DNA of 64,000 nt, taken from assembly GCF_037975245.1 (NCBI RefSeq), contig NC_092571.1, forward strand, positions 19,056,917-19,120,916. The letters run 5' to 3'. The translations under genes and the position numbers were made by a program. Every line of letters starts with the position of its first letter. Within the stretch, counting starts at the first letter, position 1. Positions 1 through 12,603 of this stretch are shown here, piece by piece. A model generated the notes under the pieces. It saw only the letters and a program-made list of their open reading frames with translations, ran no database searches and was not told the origin of the DNA. The DNA comes from Apostichopus japonicus (Eukaryota; Echinodermata; Holothuroidea; Aspidochirotida; Stichopodidae).

Positions 1-3000
1 ATAGAAAAAGTGTATGCTATTAGCTTTGAGGTACCTTGTCCCATTTTAATCAATTTGTGAATTTTTAAAATGATTTGAAACATGAGTCTGCACTTGTCAA
101 GTTTCCTATTGAATTGTATACATAAAGGACCATCAGGTATAAGATATCACAAATTTACCCAAATTAATTAAGTCAAAAACCTGACTGTACAGTTGAGGGT
201 CTGGTTTCTAGTAGATCACTGACCATGTGTAACTTAGCCAAACTGTCTAAATAATTCCCTACAGTGTTATTCTTGCCCTTAATTTAGTTCAAGAGTTATC
301 TAAGGCTAGCCTGTTCTGTCTACATCTATAAGATAATCACCTCAAATCCCCTCAGACAATGAAACACAACAGTTGATTATGAAGAGACAGAGACAACAAG
401 AACCCTGCTGTCTGTAGGTGTCATTGGGAGCTTACACAGTAGGTAAACAGAACTTGTATTATTAGGGAGTATGTATGCCCTTGATCCTACTGGGAAATAA
501 CTATTCACTGGCTCCTGAGGGGAACAAATCGTTATCAATCTTCTTATTGTAGTAGGCCCAGTAGGGATAAGATGAGGCCATGTCATTGAGACAGGGGCCA
601 GTAGTCTTGGTCGAAGAAGATGTGGTACATCTTTGTTGAGTTAAGGTATATATGTAGAAGTGCTGCTGTTGTTATTCAGTGTGAAGTTTGGAGCCTGTTA
701 ATGAAGGAGAAGGTTTCTAGTTTGGTTAATTATACAAGGAACTATCTACATTGATCAAGAGGAGTAATATGAAAGGATGATGAGGAGAGTGACACTGTGA
801 AGAAGTGGAAAAAAAGACAAGCGTGAGGTAAAGTTTTGTTAATATATTCTACGTAGAAATAATGCAAGATAAATTTAGAGAACAATTGAACGTTACCTTT
901 CTGTACCATACCGTAGAATAAAAAAATGAAAAACATGAAGCACTGAATTGATTTTGCTTGTGGGTAAATTTCTGTCAGTTAAACTTGAAACTAAGTGGCA
1001 CTGGTTTGAAAATATCAGTTTGTCTTGCATATGCACTCAATGCAGCGTAGGTTAGAACTAACTATTGCCCTGTCAGCTACTAGGTACAATTCATGTATAG
1101 GTACTTACATGTGATACTTGAAAGATGCAGTTTCCATGAATTTACTTTTGTAAGAACAATCATAGAAAAACATGTACAGTTTCCATGTATAGTAAAGTGT
1201 GTATGTCCTATGAGTATCTTTGTACTTGATGAAAGTCATCCATGTTTGAAGGAAAATATCATCAGTTAACATGAAAAGATAATATATATTTTCTGTCATT
1301 TAATCTAGCTAAAACAAAGCATGTAGTTTACACACAGGACTCAAGCCGATTTGTTGACAGGATAAAGTGATGAACAGTTACCATAGAAGCGTTATCTTGA
1401 TGTCTTTCTTCTGATGGGGGGGGGGATCTTTTTGCAGTTGGAATGCTGCCCTAGTTGATTAAGTTGTTAAATTCTTTGTGCTGTTGAATGATAATAATTC
1501 ATAAGATATCAGCTGTTAATGGGACATCTTTCTATGGCTAAGGTCTTTAGCCATTGGTCAATTGTCTTTATGGTTCAAAGAGAAAGATTTTTATTGCCTT
1601 GGGAGGTCAAGACTGAGATGGGGTTATACAGATACAAGACACATCTGGTTAGAATTGTGAGGTGGTAATTCTAGTTGACAACTAAATATACCCTTATCCC
1701 TTGGCAAGCAGGTCATAGCAGAAAACCTCATAGGTAAACAGTATGCTATGGAGTAACTTTGGCTTCATACCAACTTGTTACAGTGTGTAAGTACCAATTG
1801 TATATTTGTACCTACTGTGCCATGTAACTAAAATTTGTTGCAGGAGAAGTTGAAAATAATCCATTGGTATTTAGGCTAATCTTGTTGCTTTTCATTGTTA
1901 GAACACAATTGCATTATACTGTTAGTTCATGAGAAATCAGCTAAAAGCAATAATTGATACCAGATTCCAGCTGTAGTTTCGTATTGAAATTGTCTCCTTC
2001 TTGGAAAAGGAAAGGTAAGATAATTAAACTGACAGTTATTTTATTTTCTCGCACCGAATTCAAAACAGGAACAGCAAGTAAATTTGGCATATTTTGAGTA
2101 GACTAAGTTGCTTTAAGTTAGGCCTATACCTAAGATACCTCAGTCACTGAATAAGAGAGAGAAGCAAGACAGGAGTGGTACTTACTGTTACTCTGTTAAA
2201 ATCAGTCTTCACTCTTAAATTTCGGGGGACGTTACACAATCACTGTTTTCACGTCTAAAGGTGATCGTGATTTCAGAGAGGTTTTCCTACTTGCGAGGGT
2301 ACCACAATGGGGATTAGTCCAATAAAGCAGTTATACACTGCAAGTAGGCTTGCTGGACACAAAGTTCTCAGTACTAAAATTATGTGAAGAGTAGCCATTT
2401 GGTTGTAACGGTTTTGTAACCCCACATCTGCTGTGTTATATTTAGCAACACTAATATATATATACATGAATGTTATATGATATCTAGTTAAATCTCAATT
2501 ATTAGAATTCCAAATAGAATGAAGTTTTGAGTGGGATTGTGTGTTTTAAGGAGAATTTTTTTTTTCAGCACATCTCCTAGCCTGTTCAGACTGTACCTTA
2601 TTTAACTGTCGATTTAATTAAAAGTTTAGTAAAGGAAAAAGTGACTCAACTTGATTAGTTGTAGAGCAATGCTACCATACATTTAAATGTCATCTCAGGT
2701 TGTCGAAGGGGTTTGGTTTCTTAATAATAAACAGCATGCAATCATAGCATATTCTTCTAGTTAATCACCAGAGCAAGAAATATTGTCTCAAATTTAGGAG
2801 GGAAAGTTCTTGAAATATTTATTACCTGCTTGATCATGAGTTACAACTAATATGGCAATGCCAAAAAAAAAAAAATAAAAAAAAAAATAAAAGATAAAAC
2901 AGGGAAAATAAAGATGGACAAACATCATAAAATAAAGTACTTTGCCATCTGGCAAAAATAAAGAATCATTTGCTACGGATGAAAGCTTCTAAAATGGAAG

Positions 3001-3430
3001 TAATTTGTCTTGTAGGGATCTACTGTATCATAGAGTAAAGAATATGTAATGAGGCATTCCAGTTTTTGTTTTGCTTATAAGAAAGGCTCTCATCAAAAAT
3101 TGAAGGAATCGCTTTTGCAAGCCAGTCGGATATGGAGGCAGCTATCAAGTACACTGATATAATAAAGTTTTAAAAAGCTTTTCGAGAAATGTTTCCTTTA
3201 AAGTTACAAAACATGTAATCATTAACTATCGGACTGGCTATGCGTGGACTAGGTAAGTTACAGAATTGTGTAATCACACACACTTGGTTGTATCTTGTTT
3301 GTGTTGTGCCATCAATGAAGCTTATTATTAAAATTGTTTCATAATTTTCTTACTTGCTATGATGTTTCACGAATTGTTATCAGACATCTTCTAGAGAAAT
3401 TCAACTTTAGCGAATATATGTCGAACAGAC

Positions 3431-3670
3431 TTGATGTACCAGTCTAACAGAGACTTGATGTACCAGTCTAACAGTAACTTGATGTACCAGTCTAACAGAG
3501 ACTTAGTGTACCAGTCTAACAGAGACTTGATGTACCAGTCTAACAGAGACTTGATGTACCAGTCTAATAGAGACTGGATGTACCAGTCTAACAGAGACTT
3601 GATGTACCAGTCTAACAGAGACTTGATTAACCAGTCTAACAGAGACTTGATGTACCAGTCTAACAGCATG
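3431..3670. repeat. 24-bp minisatellite, about 10 copies
   Basis: The unit is close to TTGATGTACCAGTCTAACAG plus AGAC, repeated about ten times with single-base variants. Because 24 is divisible by 3 the array stays open on both strands and gives spurious repetitive peptides. There is no sign of a gene. Confidence 0.93.
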
Positions 3671-4639
3671 TAACATTTTATTTCCCTTGATATAAGTATG
3701 AGAACTGGTTCATAATTTTGCACCCTTACCTAAGAGATTTCCAAAATTCCCCGGATTTTCGAGCCAAGAACAATCCCAAGCGGGACAATTACAAGTACAG
3801 GTAACTATTTAGCAAATATAGACTCACCATAGAACTGATGTCTAGGAACATTTAAAGTCAATCAAAGAAGACAGGCCGTTGCATCTTTTACTTTTGCTCC
3901 TTTACGCTGTATTTTGTTTTTATTTGTCATTCTAACATATTTGGGAACAAGCTGTGATTCAATGGAAGCCATTTTGCTCTTTATACTGAGTATTTCAACC
4001 AGGGTGTCGCTACTTCTACTATCCATAATAATTTCCTTCACAATATCTTGTCCTGTTTGCAACATCCCATTCACAGTAATTAAAATAGTTTAGGCAAGGT
4101 TCCCCTTCTTGTTCAAGGCCAATTTCAGCTTGAGATATGTTTGTAGAGCTCCCTGTTACTCAAGTGGGTCCTTCAGTTACTGTAACAAAGCTCACTGCTC
4201 ACATCTCAGACCTGCACAAATGAAAGTCTTGTGGTTAACTTTAAAGGGATGATGTTAAATACTGTCAATCTGTTTTCAAAACTCACGCAACTTGCTTTAT
4301 TATTCTTTTTACAGTTTTGTTTAATTTGATTTTTCTCCCCCAAGTATTTTGTGATTTTAGAGTAAGAAAAAACTTGAAATATATTATGCAGTTTGTTATC
4401 AGGTAAAAATCCAAGGTATTCCGGGCAGTTTCCGAAAGATTAAAAATCCACTACGGAAATGCATACATGTATAAACACTTGGATGGTAGAATGAGAAGGA
4501 AGACTATTGACCGGGTATGACCGGTCACTGAGGGTGCACAGTGTAAAAAGATTACCAGGGCATACTAGACACGGTAGAATAGGGTGCTAAGGTTGTGGGG
4601 AGACAGGTAAGCGGGTCACTCTTAAATATATAAACCAGT

Positions 4640-4735
4640 AAGTTTTATAATATTAGTTTTATAATATAAGTTTTATATAACTTATAATATAAGTTTTATA
4701 ATATAAGTTTATAATATAAGTTTTATAATATTAAA
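4640..4735. repeat. AT-only repeat, partly palindromic
   Basis: Tandem and inverted copies of GTTTTATAATATAA lie back to back in this stretch, so the strand can fold on itself. It resembles a microsatellite that has expanded. Confidence 0.8.
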
Positions 4736-7700
4736 ATTTGGTTTGATCAGGGATGGGATAACTTTAAGAGAATCAGGCAAATAACTTCAGGGGCCATGAT
4801 AGTCATTCAAACAGCTGTATGTATCTGTACATTTATCAGCCCGAAAATAACTCTTGAAGAGAAGCTATATAATACAGTGGATTAGACCTACCACACTCTG
4901 AATATGTATACAATTAGCCTAGCCTACTTTTGCATGTACCAGAGCTGTAATTGGCCTTGCCATTAACTACTAATTGAGCTACATAGGTTGACTAGTCAAA
5001 TTTTATTTGAAATTTTAAAAAAGGGTCAAATTGTTTTAATTTCTGATTTGCTAATTACACATACCTAATATTACATATATCTGAGCAGCAATAAGGTTCA
5101 TTGTAAACATTAAAATGAATATTCGTGTGGGAATAAATCTAGAACGGTGTAGTAGTTTGTGCCAACCGCATACAGTAAAATAATAAGAAAGTTTGGTAAC
5201 ATTGGTGAATGTTGAGCACCAAGCAGGGCAAAAGGGTACTTTAAGCTTTGAACCTTAAGGGAAGGCCACACTACTGTGGCAGATAACAGTGACCATGTTA
5301 TAATGGTAGTGGGTGGCGTTTCTATGGTAATCTCAGGAATTGCTGCTGAGTTTTACACCTGCTGTGTGACCTTGTTTGAGGACATGCTGTATAAACAGAA
5401 GTCTCAACAGGCTGTTGTGGATGGATGGATGGATGGATTTCAATATGTACACTGGAATAATGAACGTCATTGAAAATGGACACAGGTCTCAATCACAAGT
5501 CTTAAGCAAATTAACAATTGAAACCATTTAATTTACTTTGGCCTTCAACTTCTGATATAATTTGGAATTGTAGCTTTCCCCCATGTGAGAATTTCAGACA
5601 GTTCATAGTCTGTGCAGCCTGTGTGGAACATGCTGAAGTTTCTTTTAAGGGGTTCATTGACTGAAAGTGCTATGAAATACATTCATCTGTGAGATTCTGC
5701 TTCCTGAATATTCATTGCATAACTAGTAGCAGATATTCACCAACAACAGAATCTGGTTTGATTATTTATATAAAGAAAAGATTGTCGACATTATGTTATG
5801 TAACCTCTTGGAAGTTCCGAGTTTGTACAACATGTGACATCTTCATGAATTGGCAGTGAACTAGCTACAAGTTTGATTGTTTTTTTTTTAATCCTTTTTG
5901 GTTCTATGTTTATTGAGGCTCCAATTTCAGAAGCGTCACAATTTCACCCTCTCGCTTGCTGGCTGCTTATCTCGCTTATCTCGGTCTATGAAACCCCCCT
6001 CTCCCCCCCCCAGACTTTTTGACACATGCCTACATATTCTGGCTGGTAGATAGCTGGGGATTTTACACATCCATCATTCTCAGCGAGGGGCCAATGGAAA
6101 GAGTCCGCTATGACCAATGAGAGAGGGTGGTGATAACACAGGGTGATTCATTCTGAGCTGATGGCCGTTACTGACTCTAGGCGGTTGTGCCATTGATCGT
6201 ACTTTGCCATGAGTAGAGATAGACCATTAATTTTATTGGTAAAATACCTATATTCATAGCTAAACTACCTCATCAAGACAGGTACAGCAGTATTTTGAAA
6301 ACAGTGTGATAAACTGTTGAATGCTATTCAATGCTTTTTAAGTTCCACCAAAATGCAGCTCATTAGATTGTCTGATTGATTAGTTCCACCTAAGTTATGA
6401 TGACCACTAGTTGTGGTGAGGGAAGAAATAGAAGAAATTATGGCAGATGTTTGTGATCAATGTCAGGATGTTAAAATGTGGTTCTGAAGTTGGATTGAGA
6501 GCCGATTGTAGTTAAAACATAGAAAGTATAAAGCAAAAAGCAGCACAGTGATGATGAGCACTAGTTACTGAAACAACGTAGTTGGACAATATGGTGTCTG
6601 GCATCATCGTTTTAAGCAACATAAACTGGCGATTTCTCATCTATAAATTGTTCATAAGATTTGTCATCTATAAAGAGTTCATAAGAGGTACTTCCTTTGG
6701 CAACAAATTTAATATGAAGAGCAAAACGTTGGCTATTCAAAATTACTAGCCTACTGTTGCGATTAAAGAATAAACATTTCTGTAAAATGTTACGTGTTAG
6801 CACGCTGAATTAAACCCCCCCTTCTGCTAATTATCATAATACTTCAGTGTTGAATATGCATATATTAATTTACTGCAGTATTATTTCAGACCTTACCGGA
6901 AGAAAACAAATAAAAAAATTGATTGAAGGAAACAAGAAATGTTCAAAATAGTTAATGGTACATGTGAACGAGCAAGGTAATATCTTAGCAGTATACTACC
7001 TACGTGTGTCTCAGACACCTATAGCATTTCCACTAGTACCACTTTATCAAATTAGTAGATGGCAGAGTGCACTTTCTGAAGGTATGAGATAAAAATCAAT
7101 TTCCTCCCACTGAACTTCTTTAAATATTTTAATATCAAACGTCTTTTTTGAGTTTCCACCGCACAGCAGCAATAAGGTCAGAGCAGGTATCCAACAAAGG
7201 TGTTTGTTCTTTTGTGTAATTCAGGTTTTAAACTGTCCAATGGGAGGGTATCATTTGCCAATACTGCTTCCATATTAAGATTGTTTCCCCTTGACCTGGA
7301 TATTATTGTATGAACGTCATGCCAATAACTTCACGCGGAAACCAATAATGTGTTATATGTGGTTTTAGTATTAACTGCTCAGATGCAGTCTTGTATTAAT
7401 GAATGACGTTTCTCTTTTTCATTAACAAAAAGTGACATTCACACATTTTCTTCACATTTGACTTACATTTTGGACTATGTCTGGTGATGCCGTGATGGTA
7501 TTTTTAAACATATATGCACCCAGCAGTTATAATTCAATTTGTGAGATAAAGTTAGGGGTCGCTTGATGGCAGGGACATGAATGTGAGTCATATTATGGCA
7601 GGGTGGTTGCATTGCAGACTCAGATCATGAGAGGAAATGTAAGTGATGTTTAAAATAGTTTATTGACAGATGGAATGGTTATTGCTTTTGTCACTTGTGC

Positions 7701-9134
7701 TGGTTTACAAATTGCATCTGGATGAGCTCGGTGGTAAGCTAGGGCAGTCAGTATACTCATTAATAAAAACAACCACTATCTGTCATTAAAAGATAATGTT
7801 TGTCAAATTGATGTATATTAATTACCATTTATAATTTATATAGAATCTACTTCAAGTTTGTAACCATCTCTTAATTCTACACCTCTACCTACTTTAGTCA
7901 GTTCTTAATCTACAGCTTGGAAGCCTTTTCCTTTCTCATAAAATGTTACATCAGCAAAGTTTATTAAAATACAGTACATTTAAAATGGCATCAACTCTAT
8001 CCTAGTAAAAGAAAACAGGTATTTTAAAAATGTTTGAAGCTCTAGTAAATTTCAGAGGAAGCAAGTCAAGTGCCAGCTATATGGTTCATGTACGTATGTG
8101 AACTTGGTGCATCTATTTATTAACCATTAGTGTTGGACTTATAAAGATGAACTTAAAAAAGGTTACAACAAAGAGAGCTTTATAACAGATTATTCATTCT
8201 TTCCTGTTTATTTTATTAGTCAGCTGAGAATTTTCTTAGAGTGTAGAATATCTCTTTGTCTGTGACCTGTCATGCTTTAAAGTTTTCACGCTTGTGTGCT
8301 GTGAATTTTATAGTTCTTTGCCACTAACTAACTTCTAAACAATTTATGTTTAGTGACAAAAGCATGATGTAATCATGTAACCATTTGGTACTATGGTGGA
8401 ACTGCTAAAAGGATGTTTTAAAAAATGTCTAGGCACATACCTACTTCTGTATTGATCTGTTTCTGTGTTACTACTGCCCAAGTGTCCTCAGAGATACTGG
8501 CAACTCCCTTGTTATGGTTTCTCTTGGTGAGGTGGACTTTACAGAGTGCCCAACTGAATAGCAGTGACTTGATTAATGTTTCCCATATACTGGTGTTGAG
8601 AAAAGACTGTGGTTTGGTTGAATTGGTTTGTAAGTATGTGCTGACAGACAACCCATCTATCTTTACTGTATTAACTCACTCCCCCCTTACCATTAGAGTG
8701 TTAAGATTGATACAGTGTTGGACATTGTGGAATGGCTAGTACAGATGAGGTGAGAATTCAAGGTCAGGTACTTTATTAGTTCAATAGCATGTAGATATAT
8801 ATTGACCCACTGACACACAACAGTGTTTGCTTTCTTTTCACTATCAAGAAAATAAACATTTGAGCTGATATCTTTGAAAGTGTTTCAAGTGTTTCAACTA
8901 TTTCAAGGTTGGTAGTGCATTATATGTTGATGAAATATTGTTAGATCATTCATTCATGCATGTCAGAAAATGTGAAATCAAAACTTGTCAGATTTGAAGG
9001 TAAAAATGCAAAATGGACTAGAAACAGCCATTTAGCAATAATAGTAGATGTGTACAGATGTTTATTTGGGGTACTAGGGCTAACAGTGGCTTTGAATTAA
9101 AGTTCTACTCTAAAAGCAAATATGGACTTCAAAT

Positions 9135-9335
9135 ACTATGGACGTATGCATAATAAATGCAGGACACTATGGATGTATGCATAATAAATGCAGGACACTA
9201 TGGACATATGCATAATAAATGCAGGACACTATGGATGTATGCATATAAATGCTGGACACTATTGATGTATGCATAATAAATGCAGGACACTATGGATGTA
9301 TGCATAATAAATGTAGGACACTATGGATGCATTGT
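9135..9335. repeat. 31-bp tandem repeat, about 6 copies
   Basis: The repeated unit includes ATGTATGCATAATAAATGCA followed by GGACACTATGG. Copies differ by single bases, and one has lost a base. No coding function is apparent. Confidence 0.9.
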
Positions 9336-9597
9336 AAGATTTCTTCAGTTTTTGGTTCCTTGCTGGAAGCAAAGAAACCTATACAGTCAGGTTGGCATAT
9401 GTGTGTGGGTGTGTATGTGTGTGTGTATGTGTGTGCGTGCGTCTTTGACACTTGCTTGGGTCCATGATAACTTAACAACGGTGTGATGGATATTTGTCAT
9501 ACTAGCTATGAAGTTACATTATAGTCAGAAGGTGTGCCCTTTGTTTTTGGCACAGACCTTATGAGTATTAAGGAGGGTATGCGGTCAAAGTAAAAAT

Positions 9598-10030
9598 CTT
9601 TACACAGCAATAATTCTACAACCTTAATTCAGATTGTAGCCATACTTGGTTATACAGTTGTTGGTTAATAGCTGGTACATTGTTTTGGGCCCCCAAATAT
9701 TGTGGGCCCATATTTGGGCCTAATTGGCCCAAATTTTATTTCCACCTCAAATGTGTATTGGGACACATTCTTTGTGCCCGAAAATGTGGGGCCCAGTAAT
9801 TTTTGAACCATTTGGGTCCACATTTTTGGGGGAACAAATATTTTTGAGTCAGTTTGTTTGGGCCAAATATTTTCAGGACTTTTGGTGCAAAATTTTGAGA
9901 GGGGCCAAAATGTTTAAATTGCAATAACTCCACACTCCACAACCTTACATCTGATTGTATCCAAACTTGAAATACAGTTGTTGGTTAATAGCTGGTACAT
10001 GTGAGCCTAAATATGTTAGGCCCATTTGGA
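9598..10030. repeat. Duplicated block flanking a GGGCCC-rich segment
   Basis: About 90 bp at 9598-9690 recurs diverged at 9918-10005; both end in the phrase ACAGTTGTTGGTTAATAGCT. The 220 bp between them is dense in GGGCC/GGCCC and TTTGGG words, including nested short palindromes around 9690-9730. It looks like part of a repeat family, type unknown. Confidence 0.65.
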
Positions 10031-10236
10031 ATATGGTACCTGCCCATTTGTGTGAAGTTGATACTATGTATTCATTTTAATCAGCTACGATATTGAGTAA
10101 TACATACAACACTTTAATATTCCACTAAGCAAGGAACCATATTGCTAGTTGGGCTCTTTGTGAACAAGTATTCTTGTGTAAGCAAAGTAGCAAACTTCAA
10201 CTAATTCCAAACTCCCATTGTTTTTCTTTCTTACAG

Positions 10237-10472
10237 ATATCAATGGATTGAATGTAACCTATTTGTGAAAACATTGTAATATTAACAATGTCTTATTAAG
10301 AGACACTGAAATTCGTCTTAACGAGCAAACAAAGAAACGAAGAGAGGGATACTTTTAATTGTGTTATCCGATGAAGTTTCATCAAGGACCTTGTAGCAGT
10401 TACCTTGTAGTAGAGAGCCCCTGTTGTAAGAGGAACCAAACACCTGTCAGTGGAATGCTGTCTAGCATCTTG
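10237..10472 (+). other. GLCE: Candidate 5' exon of GLCE, with in-frame ATG
   Basis: A pyrimidine-rich acceptor ending TTACAG precedes 10237 and a strong donor GTAAGT follows 10472. From the ATG at 10371, after an in-frame TAA, there are 34 open codons ending in phase 0. The next certain exon starts at 22251, and its 11 codons before the Met at 22284 are also open in phase 0. If used, this exon gives an N-terminal extension of 45 residues that vertebrate GLCE lacks. More simply it is a 5' untranslated exon whose open frame is chance. The frame match is seen; the splice is inferred. Confidence 0.45.
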
Positions 10473-10564
10473 GTAAGTTCAACATTAATGTTACACAATT
10501 TGTAGATTTGTGTACACAGCCTAACTGTTTTATTCACTTTGTAGAGAGAAAGTATTAACAACTT

Positions 10565-11060
10565 GAGTGCTCATGTATTTCAGAAAGCCTGTGTTTGTAG
10601 CCAATCCTTGGATGATACAGGATTGAGTCCCCCCCCCCCCCCCCAGTCCAATCAATCTGTTCATAGAGGTGATATATCCCTTACTGTACTCCTCACTTAC
10701 CTCTCTCTGCATGACCTTTGTACTCTCACTACTCTGGCTAAGATCATGTGTAGTACATCTGTTCCCCTTCTATGGGAATGGTGATACACACCTGACGGTG
10801 ATCACACAGACCCAGTCTCGATGCAAGAGGACTGGGGATGAGAGCGGATCAGTCGTTCGGTTGTTTGGTTTTCGTGCCCAGGTTCTTTCCTAGGTGACTT
10901 TTCTTAAAAAGTACAACTTTAGCGCTCATGTGTTTGTAGATAATCCTTGAATGATACATGATTGAGTTCCACCCCCATCCCCCAATCCAATCAATCTGTT
11001 CATAGAAATGATACCCTTACTGTACTCCTCACTTACCTGTCTCTGCATGACCTTTGACCT
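10565..11060. repeat. Diverged direct repeat, about 150 bp, two copies
   Basis: The block at 10565-10715 reappears at 10920-11060. Both contain CCAATCAATCTGTTCATAGA, then CTTACTGTACTCCTCACTTA, then CTCTGCATGACCTTTG. The first copy carries a run of 16 C where the second has a shorter broken C tract. About 200 bp lies between them. Confidence 0.85.
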
Positions 11061-12439
11061 CCCACTATTCTCTCACTAGAGCTGTATTTTGTATTATTTC
11101 CATTCATTGGAGAGTAGAGAATACCTTTTATTATGCAAATGGCAAACAATACAGTCTGATAGCTAATACAGAACTACATTGTGCAATAACTTAATGACCA
11201 TATCTAGTACGGATACTTAAAATTTGATTTCAGATTCAACAGGGAGCCAGTGAATCTGAGAACTGAGGGTAATGTAACATGATGGGATATCACATAAGTT
11301 TACCACAAATCTAGCTTGATAACTCCTGATAACTATGTTATTTTTAAGAAATTGAAGGCTCAAATGTATTCAAAACTTTTCAATTGATTGTGAAACGGGT
11401 GGACTTCCATTACAACCTCTTTTGGGAAGTGATGCAATTTAGTGCATATTTCTATCCATAAAGGAAAGGTCAAAGGTTACATTTGAAGTTGTAGATCTCA
11501 ACCATCTTCATCCCGTCCCCCAAGAAGCCACTTCCTTGTAAAGGAGGACGTTTTGAGTGGCTTAGAAAGGTTTACTGTTTGCATTTTACATCTCAAGTGG
11601 TTTGGTAAGAGAATAACAAACATCTTACTCATCTTTCTGTAGAATACTTGATGTAAGTAGCGCTTCATTCCAAGACTCTTTCAACAGAATCCCTAATTAA
11701 TTTTTTTTTGTGAGAATTGAATTTATTGCAGATGTAGTGTTTGGAAGCAGTTCTTAGAGTAAAGCAGTTAGTTATTAACAATGCTCGGCAGTCTTTGAAC
11801 TCTACCAATAATGAGGGAAAAAACATGTCCTCAAAGGCTCTAATAGATGAAAGATTTGAAAATAAATTTTGTAAAGTAATTATTGATGAATTTGTAGGGG
11901 AACTTTGTATAGTAAACAAAAAACAATAAAAGTGGCTGAATGACCTCAGTGTACATGTGCAAGACTTAATGAATATTCATTACATAGAATGTAGTACTGA
12001 CAGCATGGTTAGAACTACCATCTTAACATCAATGGTGATTAAACTGCACTTAGCAATTGCATGATGTGCTCTGCATGGTTTGGTATATAATATGCAGGGT
12101 GCATTAAACTCAATTATAAAATTCACCGAAACTATCCAACCAATAATGTAACTGACTGTTCGGTGCGCTCTGCAGGAGGGGATCAAACCCAGAGCATACA
12201 AATGTGAATGCAAAGAGAATCTGTATACAATGATTGTGGTTTACCAAACACTGGTTCAAGAACTTGAGATCCATCCTGTGAGACCATGGCCTAAGTAAAT
12301 TAGTCCAGTCACTTTTTGCAGGGTCAAATCTCGAAAACTAAACTAAATGTACATAGGTACAACCTTGACTGATAGCAGTGTTCTGTATGAAAGACTTATG
12401 CCTACAGTCACCCACCCTGATTGTTATACTGTATATGGT

Positions 12440-12603
12440 AGAAGTGTGAGGTCATCAATATGTTACAAAGGACTAGAATTCTGGAGGGATTGTCTCTGGG
12501 ACAGGTTATCATTGACCAGGGGTGATATAACGTCTGTAAAGCGCTTTGAGACCTATCGCTGGTATAAAGCGCTATATAAATCAAACATTATTATTATTAA
12601 TTC
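12440..12603 (+). mobile_element. 3' tail of a LINE (L2/CR1-like) or derived SINE
   Basis: The phrases AAAGCGCTTTGAGACC and AAAGCGCTATATAAAT are followed by an ATT repeat. This is a familiar 3' end of L2/CR1-type retroelements and SINEs that borrow their tails. A related tail, minus strand, lies at 52262-52370, attached to reverse-transcriptase C-terminal codons. The 5' limit here is uncertain. Confidence 0.6.

Larger units (their letters stand above)
1..10236. other. Non-coding stretch upstream of the candidate GLCE 5' exon
   Basis: I see no conserved protein domain or convincing exon chain here. It is AT-rich and contains a 24-bp minisatellite (3431-3670), an AT-only repeat (4640-4735), a 31-bp tandem repeat (9135-9335), a TG-rich microsatellite (about 9403-9440), a GGGCCC-rich duplicated block (9598-10030) and poly-A/poly-G runs. 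Open frames up to about 110 codons exist but are low-complexity or repeat translations. One of about 104 codons near 8425-8739 shows no recognisable motif. Confidence 0.6.

Noticed and set aside
3391-3723. 110-codon repetitive protein on the minus strand
   Set aside because: It is the 24-bp minisatellite read in frame; both strands are equally open.
8425-8739. 104-codon open frame with hydrophobic start
   Set aside because: Opposite-strand frame is also open, no motif, and no nearby splice-compatible partner.
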